A DNA stretch of 64,000 nt from Streptomyces sp. NBC_01497 (GTDB lineage Bacteria; Actinomycetota; Actinomycetes; Streptomycetales; Streptomycetaceae): the NCBI RefSeq assembly GCF_036250695.1, contig NZ_CP109427.1:2790001-2854000 (forward strand), written 5' to 3'. The position numbers and the translations under genes are program-made. The notes beneath the pieces are model-generated. The model did no database searches. It saw only the letters and a list, made by a program, of their open reading frames with translations, and was not told the origin of the DNA. Positions within the stretch are counted from its first letter, which is position 1. Every line of letters begins with the position of its first letter. Of this stretch, positions 43,251 to 52,764 are shown piece by piece.

Positions 43251-44009
43251 TCAGGCCTTGGTCTGCACGAACCGCAGCGCCGCCGCCATCTTGGCGAGGC
43301 CGGTGTACGACGCCGTGCCCGTCACCACGGTCGTGGCCTTGCCCTCGGTGTGCACCAGCGCGTCGTAGTGGCCGCCCTTCCAGCGCTGCCACTGCTTGCC
43401 GGCGATCTCCTGCGTCCTGCCGGTCTTCTTCGCGTTCTGGCTGACGTTCGTCACGTAGCCGTTGGTGGGCGACGTGGACTGCTCGATCGCGACGTACTGG
43501 CCTGTCGGGTCGAGGAAGCCGAGGTGCCAGGCATTGCCCGCGCTCTGGTCGTACGTGACGGAGGTCGCCTTCCATGTCTTCGGCAGGCCGGCGGGCGCCG
43601 CGACCTGGTAGGGCGCCGCCCGCCGCGCGGTGATGAGTTCCACGCGGTAGTCGACGCGCTTGACCGGGTCGGCCTTGTCGTCGTGCGGGATGAAGAAGGT
43701 GTAGATCACGGCCACCGCGGCGCCGATGACGAGGAGCGAGAGGAACATGCCCCGTACGGTCCTCTCGCGCCGGCGGGAGCCCCCGCCGGGCTTGTCGCCG
43801 GGCCGGCCGACGTCCGGAGCGGCGCTCCCGGCGCCCGCCCGTGCCGCTTCCCCGCCCGCCGTCGGCTCCGTGCCGCCCGCGACCGCCGGATCAGCGTCCG
43901 GCCCCGCAGTCTGCCGCGTGCTCTGTCCCGCGCTCTCTTCGGCCGTCGGTGCGGCGGCCGGTGCGGCCGTCTCCGCCGTCGTCGCGCCCTGCTGTTCGTC
44001 GCCTGCCAC
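43251..44009 (-). CDS. DUF4245 membrane-anchored protein
   Basis: 252 residues. A disordered Ala/Pro/Gly-rich N-terminal region (about 1-85) is followed by one transmembrane segment ([20 protein letters not shown]) and an extracellular domain. The latter has the DUF4245 pattern: [51 protein letters not shown], and [22 protein letters not shown]. The function is unknown; the family is widespread in actinobacteria and often lies by xseAB and glpX. Confidence 0.85.
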   Translation of the reverse strand: MAGDEQQGATTAETAAPAAAPTAEESAGQSTRQTAGPDADPAVAGGTEPTAGGEAARAGAGSAAPDVGRPGDKPGGGSRRRERTVRGMFLSLLVIGAAVAVIYTFFIPHDDKADPVKRVDYRVELITARRAAPYQVAAPAGLPKTWKATSVTYDQSAGNAWHLGFLDPTGQYVAIEQSTSPTNGYVTNVSQNAKKTGRTQEIAGKQWQRWKGGHYDALVHTEGKATTVVTGTASYTGLAKMAAALRFVQTKA

Positions 44010-44194
44010 GCCCCATATGTTCGCACCCGCGTCGCGCGCTCATCCGTGGGGCCCACTGCTCAATCTGGCGGGAAGCCGATAGAGTCGGATCATCCGCTCT
44101 CCGTACTGGGCGGACCGGGCCGTCACCCCGACTCGCCGACCGGCACGGCGGAGCCAGCAGGCTCCCCGGAGCAGCAGAAAGGTGCGCGCTTTCG

Positions 44195-45226
44195 ATGACA
44201 GACCATCACCTGCCGCCGCCGCTGGACGTGGCGCCCGAGGCGCCCGACCGCAACCTCGCCCTCGAACTCGTCCGCGTCACCGAGGCCGCCGCCATGGCCG
44301 CCGGACGCTGGGTCGGGCGCGGGGACAAGAACGGTGCCGACGGCGCGGCCGTCAACGCCATGCGGACCCTGGTCTCCACCGTCTCCATGAACGGTGTCGT
44401 CGTGATCGGCGAGGGCGAGAAGGACGAAGCGCCCATGCTGTTCAACGGGGAACACATCGGTGACGGCACCGGCCCCGAGGTCGACATCGCCGTGGACCCC
44501 GTCGACGGCACGACGCTCAACGCGAAGGGCATGCCCAACGCGATCGCCGTGCTCGCGGCGGCCGACCGGGGCACGATGTTCGACCCGTCCGCCGTCTTCT
44601 ACATGGACAAGCTCGTCACAGGCCCGGAGGCGGCCGACTTCGTCGACATCAACGCCCCGGTGGCCGTCAACATCCGGCGCGTCGCCCGGGCCAAGCGCTC
44701 CTCGCCCGAGGACGTCACGGTCGTCGTCCTGGACCGCCCGCGCCACGACGGCATCGTCAAGGAGATCCGGGAGGCCGGCGCCCGGATCAAGTTCATCTCC
44801 GACGGCGACGTGGCCGGCGCGATCATGGCCGTGCGCGAGGGGACGGGCGTCGACCTGCTCATGGGGATCGGCGGCACTCCCGAGGGGATCATCACGGCCT
44901 GCGCGATGAAGTGCCTCGGCGGCGTCATCCAGGGCAAGCTGTGGCCGAAGGACGACGCGGAACGCCACCGCGCGCTCGACGCGGGGCACGACCTCGACCG
45001 GGTGCTCACCACGGACGACCTCGTCAGCGGCGAGAACGTGTTCTTCGTCGCGACCGGCATCACGGACGGCGAGCTGCTGCGCGGCGTGCGCTACCGCTCG
45101 GAGACGGCCACCACGCAGTCGCTGGTGATGCGTTCGAAGTCCGGCACGATCCGCCAGATCGACTCCACCCACCGGCTGTCGAAGCTGCGCGCCTACAGCG
45201 CCGTCGACTTCGACCGCGCCAAGTAA
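44195..45226 (+). CDS. glpX: Class II fructose-1,6-bisphosphatase
   Basis: 343 residues from ATG at 44195. It contains [15 protein letters not shown] and [12 protein letters not shown], the metal and phosphate-binding motifs of Glp[19 protein letters not shown] comes further on. It is the gluconeogenic enzyme converting FBP to fructose-6-phosphate. An ATG at 44195 suits the family; no strong ribosome site is seen upstream, only AGCAGCAGAAAGG at about 44171-44183. Confidence 0.96.
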   Translation: MTDHHLPPPLDVAPEAPDRNLALELVRVTEAAAMAAGRWVGRGDKNGADGAAVNAMRTLVSTVSMNGVVVIGEGEKDEAPMLFNGEHIGDGTGPEVDIAVDPVDGTTLNAKGMPNAIAVLAAADRGTMFDPSAVFYMDKLVTGPEAADFVDINAPVAVNIRRVARAKRSSPEDVTVVVLDRPRHDGIVKEIREAGARIKFISDGDVAGAIMAVREGTGVDLLMGIGGTPEGIITACAMKCLGGVIQGKLWPKDDAERHRALDAGHDLDRVLTTDDLVSGENVFFVATGITDGELLRGVRYRSETATTQSLVMRSKSGTIRQIDSTHRLSKLRAYSAVDFDRAK

Positions 45227-45323
45227 GGCCGCCGCCCCGGCCCTCCGCATCCCCGTCCGCGCCCGCCGCACGCGTCCGCAGGACGCCGGCGCGCGCCACA
45301 GAACCATCGCGGAGACATGCGGA

Positions 45324-45353
45324 AGGTGCCCCCGTTGTGCGGCGGGGGCACCT
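45324..45353. terminator. Hairpin between glpX and WhiB-family gene
   Basis: AGGTGCCCCCG (45324-45334), loop TTGTGCGG, CGGGGGCACCT (45343-45353): a perfect 11-bp stem between two convergent genes. It can end transcription both ways. Confidence 0.75.
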
Positions 45354-45380
45354 CCCGTACCCGCGAAGACGCGGCCGGAC

Positions 45381-45764
45381 TCAGCCGGCCGCGGCTATCC
45401 GGTCCGAGGAGGCCGAGCTCGACGCCGCCTGGCGCAGTTCCGCGTCCCTGCGGCGGCGCCGGGCGAGCACCACGCGGCGCTCGGCGGCCGTGAGGCCGCC
45501 CCACACCCCGTACGGCTCGGGCTGGACCAGCGCGTGCTCCCTGCACTCCACCATGACCGGACAGCGGGCACAGACCCGCTTCGCGGCCTCCTCACGGGAC
45601 AGCCTGGCGGCCGTCGGCTCCTTGGAGGGCGCGAAGAACAATCCGGCCTCGTCCCGACGGCACACAGCTTCCGAGTGCCACGGGCCCGCCTGATCCTCGC
45701 GCACGCGGTTTTGCTGGGACACAGCGGCGGCGACCTGCAGTGGCTTCTGCGGGAGATGCAGCAC
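45381..45764 (-). CDS. wblI: WhiB-family regulator, WblI-like
   Basis: 127 residues. The four iron-sulfur cysteines are C35, C65, C68 and C74, with the G-V-W-G-G turn at 86-90, and a basic C-terminal stretch (VVLARRRRRDAEL). WhiB proteins are 4Fe-4S sensors that bind sigma factors. In S. coelicolor WblI is encoded beside GlpX, and the same convergent neighbourhood is seen here; the name rests on this context. Residues after 112 are Ser/Ala-rich. Confidence 0.8.
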   Translation of the reverse strand: MLHLPQKPLQVAAAVSQQNRVREDQAGPWHSEAVCRRDEAGLFFAPSKEPTAARLSREEAAKRVCARCPVMVECREHALVQPEPYGVWGGLTAAERRVVLARRRRRDAELRQAASSSASSDRIAAAG

Positions 45765-46435
45765 GGTCTACTCCTGACGGCGGCTTCGCGAGCGAGAGAC
45801 GACGCAGGGGTCCCTACCCGCTGTACGCGGGCCTATGCACTGCGTGGCACACGGTTCGAGGCATGGAGCGGGGTGCGGAATACCGGACGTCGGGGCCGAG
45901 TCGGGCCAAGTACGGGCAATTGAAATGCGCGCGAAGGAGGCCGATCCGGCGCATTCGGAAAGTCCCCTTCACCGACGAACTCGGTGAACTCGGGGAGCCC
46001 GGCGGACTTCCGGAACCAGGCCGGGACGCGGAGGACGGCACTGTATCCGCATAAAAACTCGCCGAAGGGGCGGCCGGGCGGAAAGGGCCCGGGAAAGGGA
46101 CGAAGGACGCGACGCGGGACGGCAACCCGGAGTCCGGGACGGCCGCGGAGCCCTCGACGGCCACGGCGCCCCGCACGGCTGCGGAGTCCAGGACGCCCGC
46201 CCTCCAAGGCGCCGGGCCTCCGCACCTCACCCAGCGCAGTGCCCCGCCACACGTCATCCCCCTGCCGAACCACGCACGCCCCGCGTCACGCCCGCCCCGC
46301 ACCGCGCTCCTCCCCCCGCACCGCACACCCCCGCGCGCCACCCGCACCGCGCCTCCCCGCGCGCGTACCCGCGCCGCACCTCCCGTACCGCGCGCGTACC
46401 CGCGCCGCGAGCGCCCGGGTGCTCCCCGCGCCGCC
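45765..46435. other. Non-coding region between WhiB and DUF1707 genes
   Basis: 671 bases. The first 150 bases upstream of the WhiB start are less GC-rich and should hold its promoter. From 46060 on the DNA is very GC-rich and low complexity (GCGCGTACCCGCGCCGC repeated near 46360-46410). No gene is supported on either strand. Confidence 0.6.
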
Positions 46436-47113
46436 TCAGCCGAGGTACTTGCGCACGCGGTCGCGCAGGTCGGTGATCAGCTTGCCCCGCTTCGGCTTCG
46501 CCTCCACGTTGCCGAACACCGCGAACCCGTTGACGATCACCAAAGGCGCCTCGGGGTCCGCCGCCTCCAGCGTCCTGACCTCGAAGTTCCCGAAGATCCC
46601 GGTGCCGCTGCCCCGCAGCGAGATGTTCTCCGGAACACGCACCTCGACATTGCCGAACACCGAGGTCGCGTTGATCACGGTCTGCCGCTGGGCGAACAGC
46701 GCCTCGGTCAGGTCGATCTCTATGTTGCCGAACAGGCTGAACGCGTTGGTGCGCGGTCCGATGCGCCACCGCCCCTTGCGGACGTTCGAGCTGAAGACCG
46801 CGACCAGGGTCTCGGCGGGGGCGTCCCCCGCCGATGGGCCGTATCCGTAGGACGAGCCGGAGGAGGTCCGGGCCCCGGGGTGTGCCGTGTCGCCCGCCGC
46901 CGGCAGGTCGGCCACCAGCGGCTCCAGCTCTCCCACGGTCTTGGCGCGGTACACCGCGTCGATGCGCTCGCCGTGCTCCTCCGCGTCGAGGCGCCCCTCC
47001 GCCAGGGCTTCCTTGAGGATGTCGGCGATCCTGTCCCGGTCGGCGTCGGAGGCCCGGATCGCTCCGGGGGCCACCGGGGCCGGGGGCTTGAGGGGCTGCT
47101 TTTCGAGGTCCAC
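46436..47113 (-). CDS. DUF1707/LiaF-like cell-envelope stress protein
   Basis: 225 residues. The N-terminal DUF1707 domain is IRASDADRDRIADILKEALAEGRLDAEEHGERIDAVYRAKTVGELEPLVADLP. A Gly/Ser linker is followed by a beta-helix-like repeat region, NAFSLFGNIEIDLTEALF, ATSVFGNVEVRVPENI, GTGIFGNFEVRTL, GFAVFGNVEAKPK, of the kind seen in LiaF/DUF2154. The four FGN repeats are evenly spaced at about 20-27 residues. No transmembrane helix is evident. It may sense envelope stress. It lies divergent from the fumarase gene. Confidence 0.85.
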   Translation of the reverse strand: MDLEKQPLKPPAPVAPGAIRASDADRDRIADILKEALAEGRLDAEEHGERIDAVYRAKTVGELEPLVADLPAAGDTAHPGARTSSGSSYGYGPSAGDAPAETLVAVFSSNVRKGRWRIGPRTNAFSLFGNIEIDLTEALFAQRQTVINATSVFGNVEVRVPENISLRGSGTGIFGNFEVRTLEAADPEAPLVIVNGFAVFGNVEAKPKRGKLITDLRDRVRKYLG

Positions 47114-47305
47114 CGCACCAGACTAGCGAAACGCGATAGATCGCGACCAGGGGCTATCGCGTCCCGGCGTGCCGGATCGAGCGCCGGGGCCGCGCGCACA
47201 GGTGAGCGTCACCTCACACAAGCGGCGCCGGTGCCGCGTCCTAGGCTTAGGAGGCTGCCGACGTTGAGGGCAGCCGCCGGCCCGTCGAGTGAGGAATGGC
47301 CCTAA

Positions 47306-48970
47306 ATGCCCGAGTTTGAGTACTCCGATCTGCTGCCCACAGGCGAAGACACCACGCCGTACCGGCTGGTGACCGCCGAGGGCGTCTCCACCTTCGAGGC
47401 CGGCGGTCGTACGTTCCTCAAGGTCGAGCCCGAGGCGCTCCGTACGCTCGCGGCCGAGGCCATGCACGACATCTCGCACTACCTGCGCCCGACGCACCTG
47501 GCGCAGCTGCGCCGCATCATCGACGACCCCGACGCGTCCTCCAACGACAAATTCGTCGCGCTCGACCTCCTGAAGAACGCGAATATCGCGGCGGCGGGTG
47601 TCCTGCCCATGTGCCAGGACACCGGCACGGCGATCGTGATGGGCAAGCGCGGTCAGCACGTACTGACCGAGGGCGGCGACGAAGAGGCCCTTTCGCACGG
47701 CATCTTCGACGCGTACACGAAGCTGAACCTGCGCTATTCGCAGATGGCTCCGCTCACCATGTGGGAGGAGAAGAACACCGGCTCGAATCTCCCGGCGCAG
47801 ATCGAGTTGTACGCGACCGATGGCGGCGCGTACAAGTTCCTCTTCATGGCGAAGGGCGGCGGCAGCGCCAACAAGTCCTTCCTGTACCAGGAGACGAAGG
47901 CGATCCTCAACGAGTCCGCCATGATGAAGTTCCTTGAGGAGAAGATCCGTTCGCTGGGCACCGCGGCCTGTCCGCCGTACCACCTGGCGATCGTCGTCGG
48001 CGGTACGTCGGCGGAGTTCGCGCTCAAGACCGCGAAGTACGCCTCCGCGCACTACCTGGACGAGCTGCCGACCGAGGGCTCTCCGGTGGCCCACGGCTTC
48101 CGCGACAAGGAGCTGGAGCAGCAGGTCTTCGAGCTGACACAGAAGATCGGCATCGGCGCCCAGTTCGGCGGCAAGTACTTCTGCCATGACGTCCGCGTCG
48201 TGCGGCTGCCGCGCCACGGTGCCTCGCTGCCCGTGGCGATCGCCGTGTCCTGCTCGGCCGACCGGCAGGCCGTCGCGAAGATCACCGCCGAGGGTGTCTT
48301 CCTGGAGCAGCTGGAGAGGGACCCGGCACGGTTCCTGCCGGAGACCACGGACGAGCACCTGTCCGAGGACGGCGTGGTGAAGATCGACCTCAACCGGCCG
48401 ATGGACGAGATCCTCGCGGAGCTGACCAGGTTCCCGGTGAAGACGCGCCTCTCGCTGACGGGTCCGCTGGTCGTGGCGCGCGACATCGCGCACGCGAAGA
48501 TCAAGGAGCGGCTGGACGCCGGCGAGGGGATGCCGCAGTACCTCAAGGACCACCCGGTCTACTACGCGGGCCCGGCGAAGACCCCGTCCGGGTACGCGTC
48601 CGGCTCCTTCGGTCCGACGACGGCCGGCCGTATGGACAGCTACGTGGAGCAGTTCCAGGCGGCGGGCGGCTCCAAGGTGATGCTCGCGAAGGGCAACCGG
48701 TCGAAGCAGGTCACGGACGCGTGCGACGCGCACGGCGGTTTCTACCTGGGCTCGATCGGCGGCCCCGCGGCCCGGCTCGCGCAGGACTGCATCAAGAAGG
48801 TCGAGGTCCTGGAGTACGAGGAGCTCGGCATGGAGGCCGTGTGGAAGATCGAGGTCGAGGACTTCCCGGCGTTCATCGTCGTGGACGACAAGGGCAACGA
48901 CTTCTTCACCGAGCCCGCTCCGGCGCCGACGTTCACCTCCATCCCGGTGCGCGGGCCCGGTCTCGCCTGA
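47306..48970 (+). CDS. Class I fumarate hydratase (iron-sulfur)
   Basis: 554 residues, typical of the single-polypeptide class I enzymes. The Fe-S ligand region includes [17 protein letters not shown]. Others are NNKG-like [17 protein letters not shown], and C-terminal '[33 protein letters not shown]'. It converts fumarate to malate in the TCA cycle through an oxygen-sensitive 4Fe-4S cluster. The start is preceded by GTGAGGAATGG. Confidence 0.95.
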   Translation: MPEFEYSDLLPTGEDTTPYRLVTAEGVSTFEAGGRTFLKVEPEALRTLAAEAMHDISHYLRPTHLAQLRRIIDDPDASSNDKFVALDLLKNANIAAAGVLPMCQDTGTAIVMGKRGQHVLTEGGDEEALSHGIFDAYTKLNLRYSQMAPLTMWEEKNTGSNLPAQIELYATDGGAYKFLFMAKGGGSANKSFLYQETKAILNESAMMKFLEEKIRSLGTAACPPYHLAIVVGGTSAEFALKTAKYASAHYLDELPTEGSPVAHGFRDKELEQQVFELTQKIGIGAQFGGKYFCHDVRVVRLPRHGASLPVAIAVSCSADRQAVAKITAEGVFLEQLERDPARFLPETTDEHLSEDGVVKIDLNRPMDEILAELTRFPVKTRLSLTGPLVVARDIAHAKIKERLDAGEGMPQYLKDHPVYYAGPAKTPSGYASGSFGPTTAGRMDSYVEQFQAAGGSKVMLAKGNRSKQVTDACDAHGGFYLGSIGGPAARLAQDCIKKVEVLEYEELGMEAVWKIEVEDFPAFIVVDDKGNDFFTEPAPAPTFTSIPVRGPGLA

Positions 48971-49181
48971 GGGTCCCGGGCGGCGGGCCGGAGCCCCCGG
49001 CCCGCTGTCCGGGCGCCGCGGCTGCGCGGCTCCCGGGCCGCGGCCCGCCTGCGGGTACCCGGGGCCGCGTACCGGCCGCGCGGGGCCGCGTGCCGGCCGG
49101 CGCGGCCGAGTCGTGAGATGCGTCCTGGCGGGAACACTTCGACGCGGCCCCGCGCTGTCCCCTGCAGGAGGTACGAACACC

Positions 49182-50573
49182 ATGAGCGACCCGACGACCG
49201 GCCCGACGAGCGGCCAGGACGACGACCACGCGGCCGGCTCCGGCCACCGCACCGAGCACGACTCGATGGGCGAGGTGCGGGTGCCCGCGCACGCCAAGTG
49301 GCGGGCCCAGACGCAGCGCGCCGTGGAGAACTTCCCCATCTCCGGCGGCCGTCTGGAGCGCGCGCACATCCGGGCGCTGGCTCAGATCAAGGCGGCTGCC
49401 GCGAAGGTCAACGCGGAACTGGAGGTCGTCGAGGCGGACATCGACAAGGCCATGCTGTACGGCCGTGAGGCCTACATCGCGGACGAGCTGCAGCGCACGA
49501 TGCTGCCTGAGAACCTGCCGCAGCCCACCGGCGTACGGCTCGCCTCGCGCTACCTGCCGGCGGCCGAGACCGCACGGGTCGGCGGCGACTGGTACGACGC
49601 GATCCCGCTGCCCGGCAGCCGGGTCGCGCTGGTCGTCGGTGACGTGATGGGCCACTCCATGACGTCGGCGGCCGTGATGGGCCAGTTCCGCACGACCGCG
49701 CAGACCCTCGCGGGGCTCGACCTGCCGCCGCAGGAAGTGCTGCACCACCTGGACGAGCAGGCCCAGCGCCTCGGCACGGACCGCATGGCGACCTGCATGT
49801 ACGTGGTCTACGACCCGGTGGCGCACCGGATCACCATCGCGAACGCGGGTCATCCGCCGCCGATACTGCTGCACCTGGGCGGGCACGCCGAGGTCCTCAA
49901 GGTGCCGCCGGGCGCGCCGATCGGCGTCGGCGGGGTCGACTTCGAGGCGGTGGAGCTGGACGCCCCGTCGGGCGCGACGCTGCTGCTGTACACGGACGGC
50001 CTGGTCGAGTCGCGGCTGCGGGACGTGTGGACGGGCATCGAGCAGCTGCGGGAGCGGCTGGAGGCGACCTCGCGGCTGACGGGCCCCGACCACGCGCCGC
50101 CGCTGGAGGCCCTGTGCGACGACGTGCTGGACGTGCTGGGCCCGGGCGACCGGGACGACGACATCGCGCTGCTCGCGGCCCGCTTCGACGGGATCGCGCC
50201 GAGCGACGTCGCGTACTGGTTCCTGGAGCCGGAGCACGCGGCCCCGGGCCGCGCCCGGCGGCTCGCCCGCAAGGCGCTGTCACGCTGGGGCCTGGAGGAG
50301 CTGAGCGACTCGGTCGAGCTCTTGATCAGTGAGGTCGTGACGAACGCCGTGCGGTACGCGGAGCGGCCGGTGACGCTGCGGCTGCTGCGTACGGACGTGC
50401 TGCGGTGCGAGGTCGGCGACGACTCGCCGCAGCTGCCGAGGCAGCGGAGGGCACGTGAGACCGACGAGGGCGGCCGTGGGCTGTTCCTGGTCAACCGGCT
50501 GGCGCGGCGCTGGGGTGCGACCCGGCTGTCCACCGGCAAGGTGGTCTGGTTCGAGATCCCGACGGGATCGTGA
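49182..50573 (+). CDS. SpoIIE-type PP2C phosphatase with HATPase domain
   Basis: 463 residues from ATG at 49182 (GGAGG at 49167-49171). A coiled-coil helix ([51 protein letters not shown]) opens the protein and runs into the phosphatase. The PP2C core contains [33 protein letters not shown] and [12 protein letters not shown]. The C-terminal HATPase is [16 protein letters not shown] and [17 protein letters not shown]. It has the same phosphatase-kinase order as the 861-residue protein, but without PAS and GAF sensors. It probably acts in another branch of sigma-factor partner switching. Confidence 0.93.
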   Translation: MSDPTTGPTSGQDDDHAAGSGHRTEHDSMGEVRVPAHAKWRAQTQRAVENFPISGGRLERAHIRALAQIKAAAAKVNAELEVVEADIDKAMLYGREAYIADELQRTMLPENLPQPTGVRLASRYLPAAETARVGGDWYDAIPLPGSRVALVVGDVMGHSMTSAAVMGQFRTTAQTLAGLDLPPQEVLHHLDEQAQRLGTDRMATCMYVVYDPVAHRITIANAGHPPPILLHLGGHAEVLKVPPGAPIGVGGVDFEAVELDAPSGATLLLYTDGLVESRLRDVWTGIEQLRERLEATSRLTGPDHAPPLEALCDDVLDVLGPGDRDDDIALLAARFDGIAPSDVAYWFLEPEHAAPGRARRLARKALSRWGLEELSDSVELLISEVVTNAVRYAERPVTLRLLRTDVLRCEVGDDSPQLPRQRRARETDEGGRGLFLVNRLARRWGATRLSTGKVVWFEIPTGS

Positions 50574-51175
50574 CGCGGGCGGCGCGACGCCTGGCCTGAG
50601 GCGGGCGGCGCGCCCGCCACGCCCTCGGTACGGGCTGACGGCGCCGTCTCCTCGGTCCGGGGTGCCGGCCCCGTCTCCGGGCTCGCGGTACCGCTGACGG
50701 GCCTGGCTCCGGTGCCCCCGTCACGGACATCCGCCCACGCCCCCTGAGCCGGGCGCCCCGGCGCGCACTCCCCTGCCCGCCGTCCCGGTCCAGGCTGCGC
50801 GGTCCGGACCTCCCGGCGGCACCGTCCCGGTCCCGCGAGACGGCACCGGGTCTCGACCGTTCATTCCTCCGGGTGATCCCGACGAGTCGTCCCCCGGCCC
50901 GTCGCGACCTCGCGCGGCCCGGGGTTTCCGGGACCGTCCGCGCGCGGGCACGGCCCGCCGCGTGCCGACGCCGGGCACGCGCTCGATTCATGGGCAAAGC
51001 CGGACGTTCTCCACATGTTGCCGAAGGGGTGTCGGGGCGGTTCACTGGGGCAGGCGGGTGCTGTGCCCGGCACGGGGCCGTGCGTCGCGCGCCCCGGCGG
51101 GCCGGCATGTGTCCACAGCCAGCCCGGGGGACGGTCCCCGGCCCCCGGGCCTTCTTATGTGCGGGAGGCCACAAA
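50574..51175. other. Non-coding region before the catalase gene
   Basis: 602 bases. No gene is supported: the long frame into catalase is arginine/proline-rich upstream of the GTG. A 6-1-6 inverted repeat (GGGGAC, G, GTCCCC at 51127-51139) lies 37 bases before the catalase start. No strong promoter is visible. Confidence 0.55.
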
Positions 51176-52639
51176 GTGTCAGAGTCACCCCCGAAGGCGC
51201 CGTTCACCACCAACAACGTCGGTATCCCGATCGAGAGCGACGAGCACTCCCTGACCCTGGGACCCGACGGCCCGATTCTGCTCCAGGACCACTACGCCAT
51301 CGAGAAGATGGCCCAGTTCAACCGCGAACGGGTGCCCGAGCGGGTGGTCCACGCCAAGGGCGCGGGCGCGTACGGCTTCTTCGAGGTCACGAACGACGTC
51401 AGCCAGTTCACCAAGGCCGACCTCTTCCAGCCGGGCAAGCGCACGGAGATGCTGGCGCGGTTCTCCACGGTCGCGGGCGAGCAGGGCTCCCCCGACACCT
51501 GGCGCGACCCGCGCGGCTTCGCGCTGAAGTTCTACACCGAGCATGGCAACTACGACCTGGTCGGCAACAACACCCCGGTCTTCTTCGTGCGGGACACGAT
51601 CAAGTTCCAGGACTTCATCCACAGTCAGAAGCGGCACCCGGCGACCGGGCTGCGCAGCAACGACATGCAGTGGGACTTCTGGACGCTGTCGCCGGAATCC
51701 GCCCACCAGGTCACCTGGCTGATGGGCGACCGGGGCATCCCGAAGACGTACCGGAACATGAACGGCTACGGCTCCCACACGTACATGTGGATCAACGGGG
51801 CCGGCGAGCGGTTCTGGGTGAAGTACCACTTCAAGACGGACCAGGGCATCGACTACCTCCCCCAGGCGGAGGCCGACGAACTCGCGGGCCACGACGCGGA
51901 CAAGCACCGCCGCGACCTGTACGAGTCGATCGAGTCGGGCAACGCCCCGAGCTGGTCGCTCAAGGTCCAGGTCATGCCGTTCGACGACGCGCCGGACTAC
52001 CGCTTCAACCCGTTCGACCTGACCAAGGTGTGGCCGCACGCGGACTATCCGCTGATCGATGTGGGCCGGATGGTCCTCGACAGGAATCCCGAGGACTTCT
52101 TCGTCCACATCGAGCAGGCCGCGTTCGAGCCGTCGAACATGGTGCCGGGCATCGGCCCGTCGCCGGACAAGATGCTGCTGGGCCGGCTGTTCTCGTACCC
52201 GGACACCCATCGGTACCGGATCGGCCCCAACTACACGCAGCTGCCGCCGAACCGCCCGCACTCCGCCGTCAACTCGTACAGCAGGGACGGCTCGATGCGG
52301 TACACGCCCTCGAAGGCGTCGATGCCGTACGCGCCGAACTCCTACGGCGGCCCCGCGGCGGACTTCGGCCGCTTCGGTGATCCCGCGGGCTGGGCCGCGG
52401 CCGGCGAGATGGTCCGGGAGACCTACACGCTGCACCGCGAGGACGACGACTGGGGCCAGCCCGGCGCGATGGTCCGCAACGTTCTCGACGACGCGCAGCG
52501 CGACCGGCTCGTCTCGAACGTCTCCGGGCACCTGCTCCAGGGCGTCTCGCGGCCGGTGCTGGAGCGGGCGATCCAGTACTGGCGGAACATCGACAAGAAC
52601 GTGGGCGACCGGATCGCCAAGAAGGTCAACGGCGGCTGA
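51176..52639 (+). CDS. Monofunctional haem catalase
   Basis: 487 residues from GTG at 51176, with GGGAGG seven bases before. Haem-site motifs are seen: the catalytic [14 protein letters not shown] (His in ERVVHAKG), [10 protein letters not shown] with the catalytic Asn, and the proximal [14 protein letters not shown] with the Tyr ligand. The size and lack of a flavodoxin-like tail place it in the small-subunit clade. It decomposes hydrogen peroxide in the cytoplasm. No regulator lies next to it. Confidence 0.97.
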   Translation: MSESPPKAPFTTNNVGIPIESDEHSLTLGPDGPILLQDHYAIEKMAQFNRERVPERVVHAKGAGAYGFFEVTNDVSQFTKADLFQPGKRTEMLARFSTVAGEQGSPDTWRDPRGFALKFYTEHGNYDLVGNNTPVFFVRDTIKFQDFIHSQKRHPATGLRSNDMQWDFWTLSPESAHQVTWLMGDRGIPKTYRNMNGYGSHTYMWINGAGERFWVKYHFKTDQGIDYLPQAEADELAGHDADKHRRDLYESIESGNAPSWSLKVQVMPFDDAPDYRFNPFDLTKVWPHADYPLIDVGRMVLDRNPEDFFVHIEQAAFEPSNMVPGIGPSPDKMLLGRLFSYPDTHRYRIGPNYTQLPPNRPHSAVNSYSRDGSMRYTPSKASMPYAPNSYGGPAADFGRFGDPAGWAAAGEMVRETYTLHREDDDWGQPGAMVRNVLDDAQRDRLVSNVSGHLLQGVSRPVLERAIQYWRNIDKNVGDRIAKKVNGG

Positions 52640-52665
52640 CGCGCCGCTGGGAGCAGGCACGGCCC

Positions 52666-52708
52666 AGGGCCCCGGCCGGCGCGCGGACAGCGCGTCGGCC
52701 GGGGCCCT
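52666..52708. terminator. Terminator hairpin after catalase
   Basis: AGGGCCCCGGCCG (52666-52678), 17-base loop, CGGCCGGGGCCCT (52696-52708): a perfect 13-bp stem. A second, smaller palindrome GGCCCCGGCCGGGGCC (52729-52744) follows. It lies between convergent genes. Confidence 0.75.
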
Positions 52709-52764
52709 GTGGGGTGCCGCGATCGAGGCCCCGGCCGGGGCCGTGGCCCGGTCCGGGCGCGCGA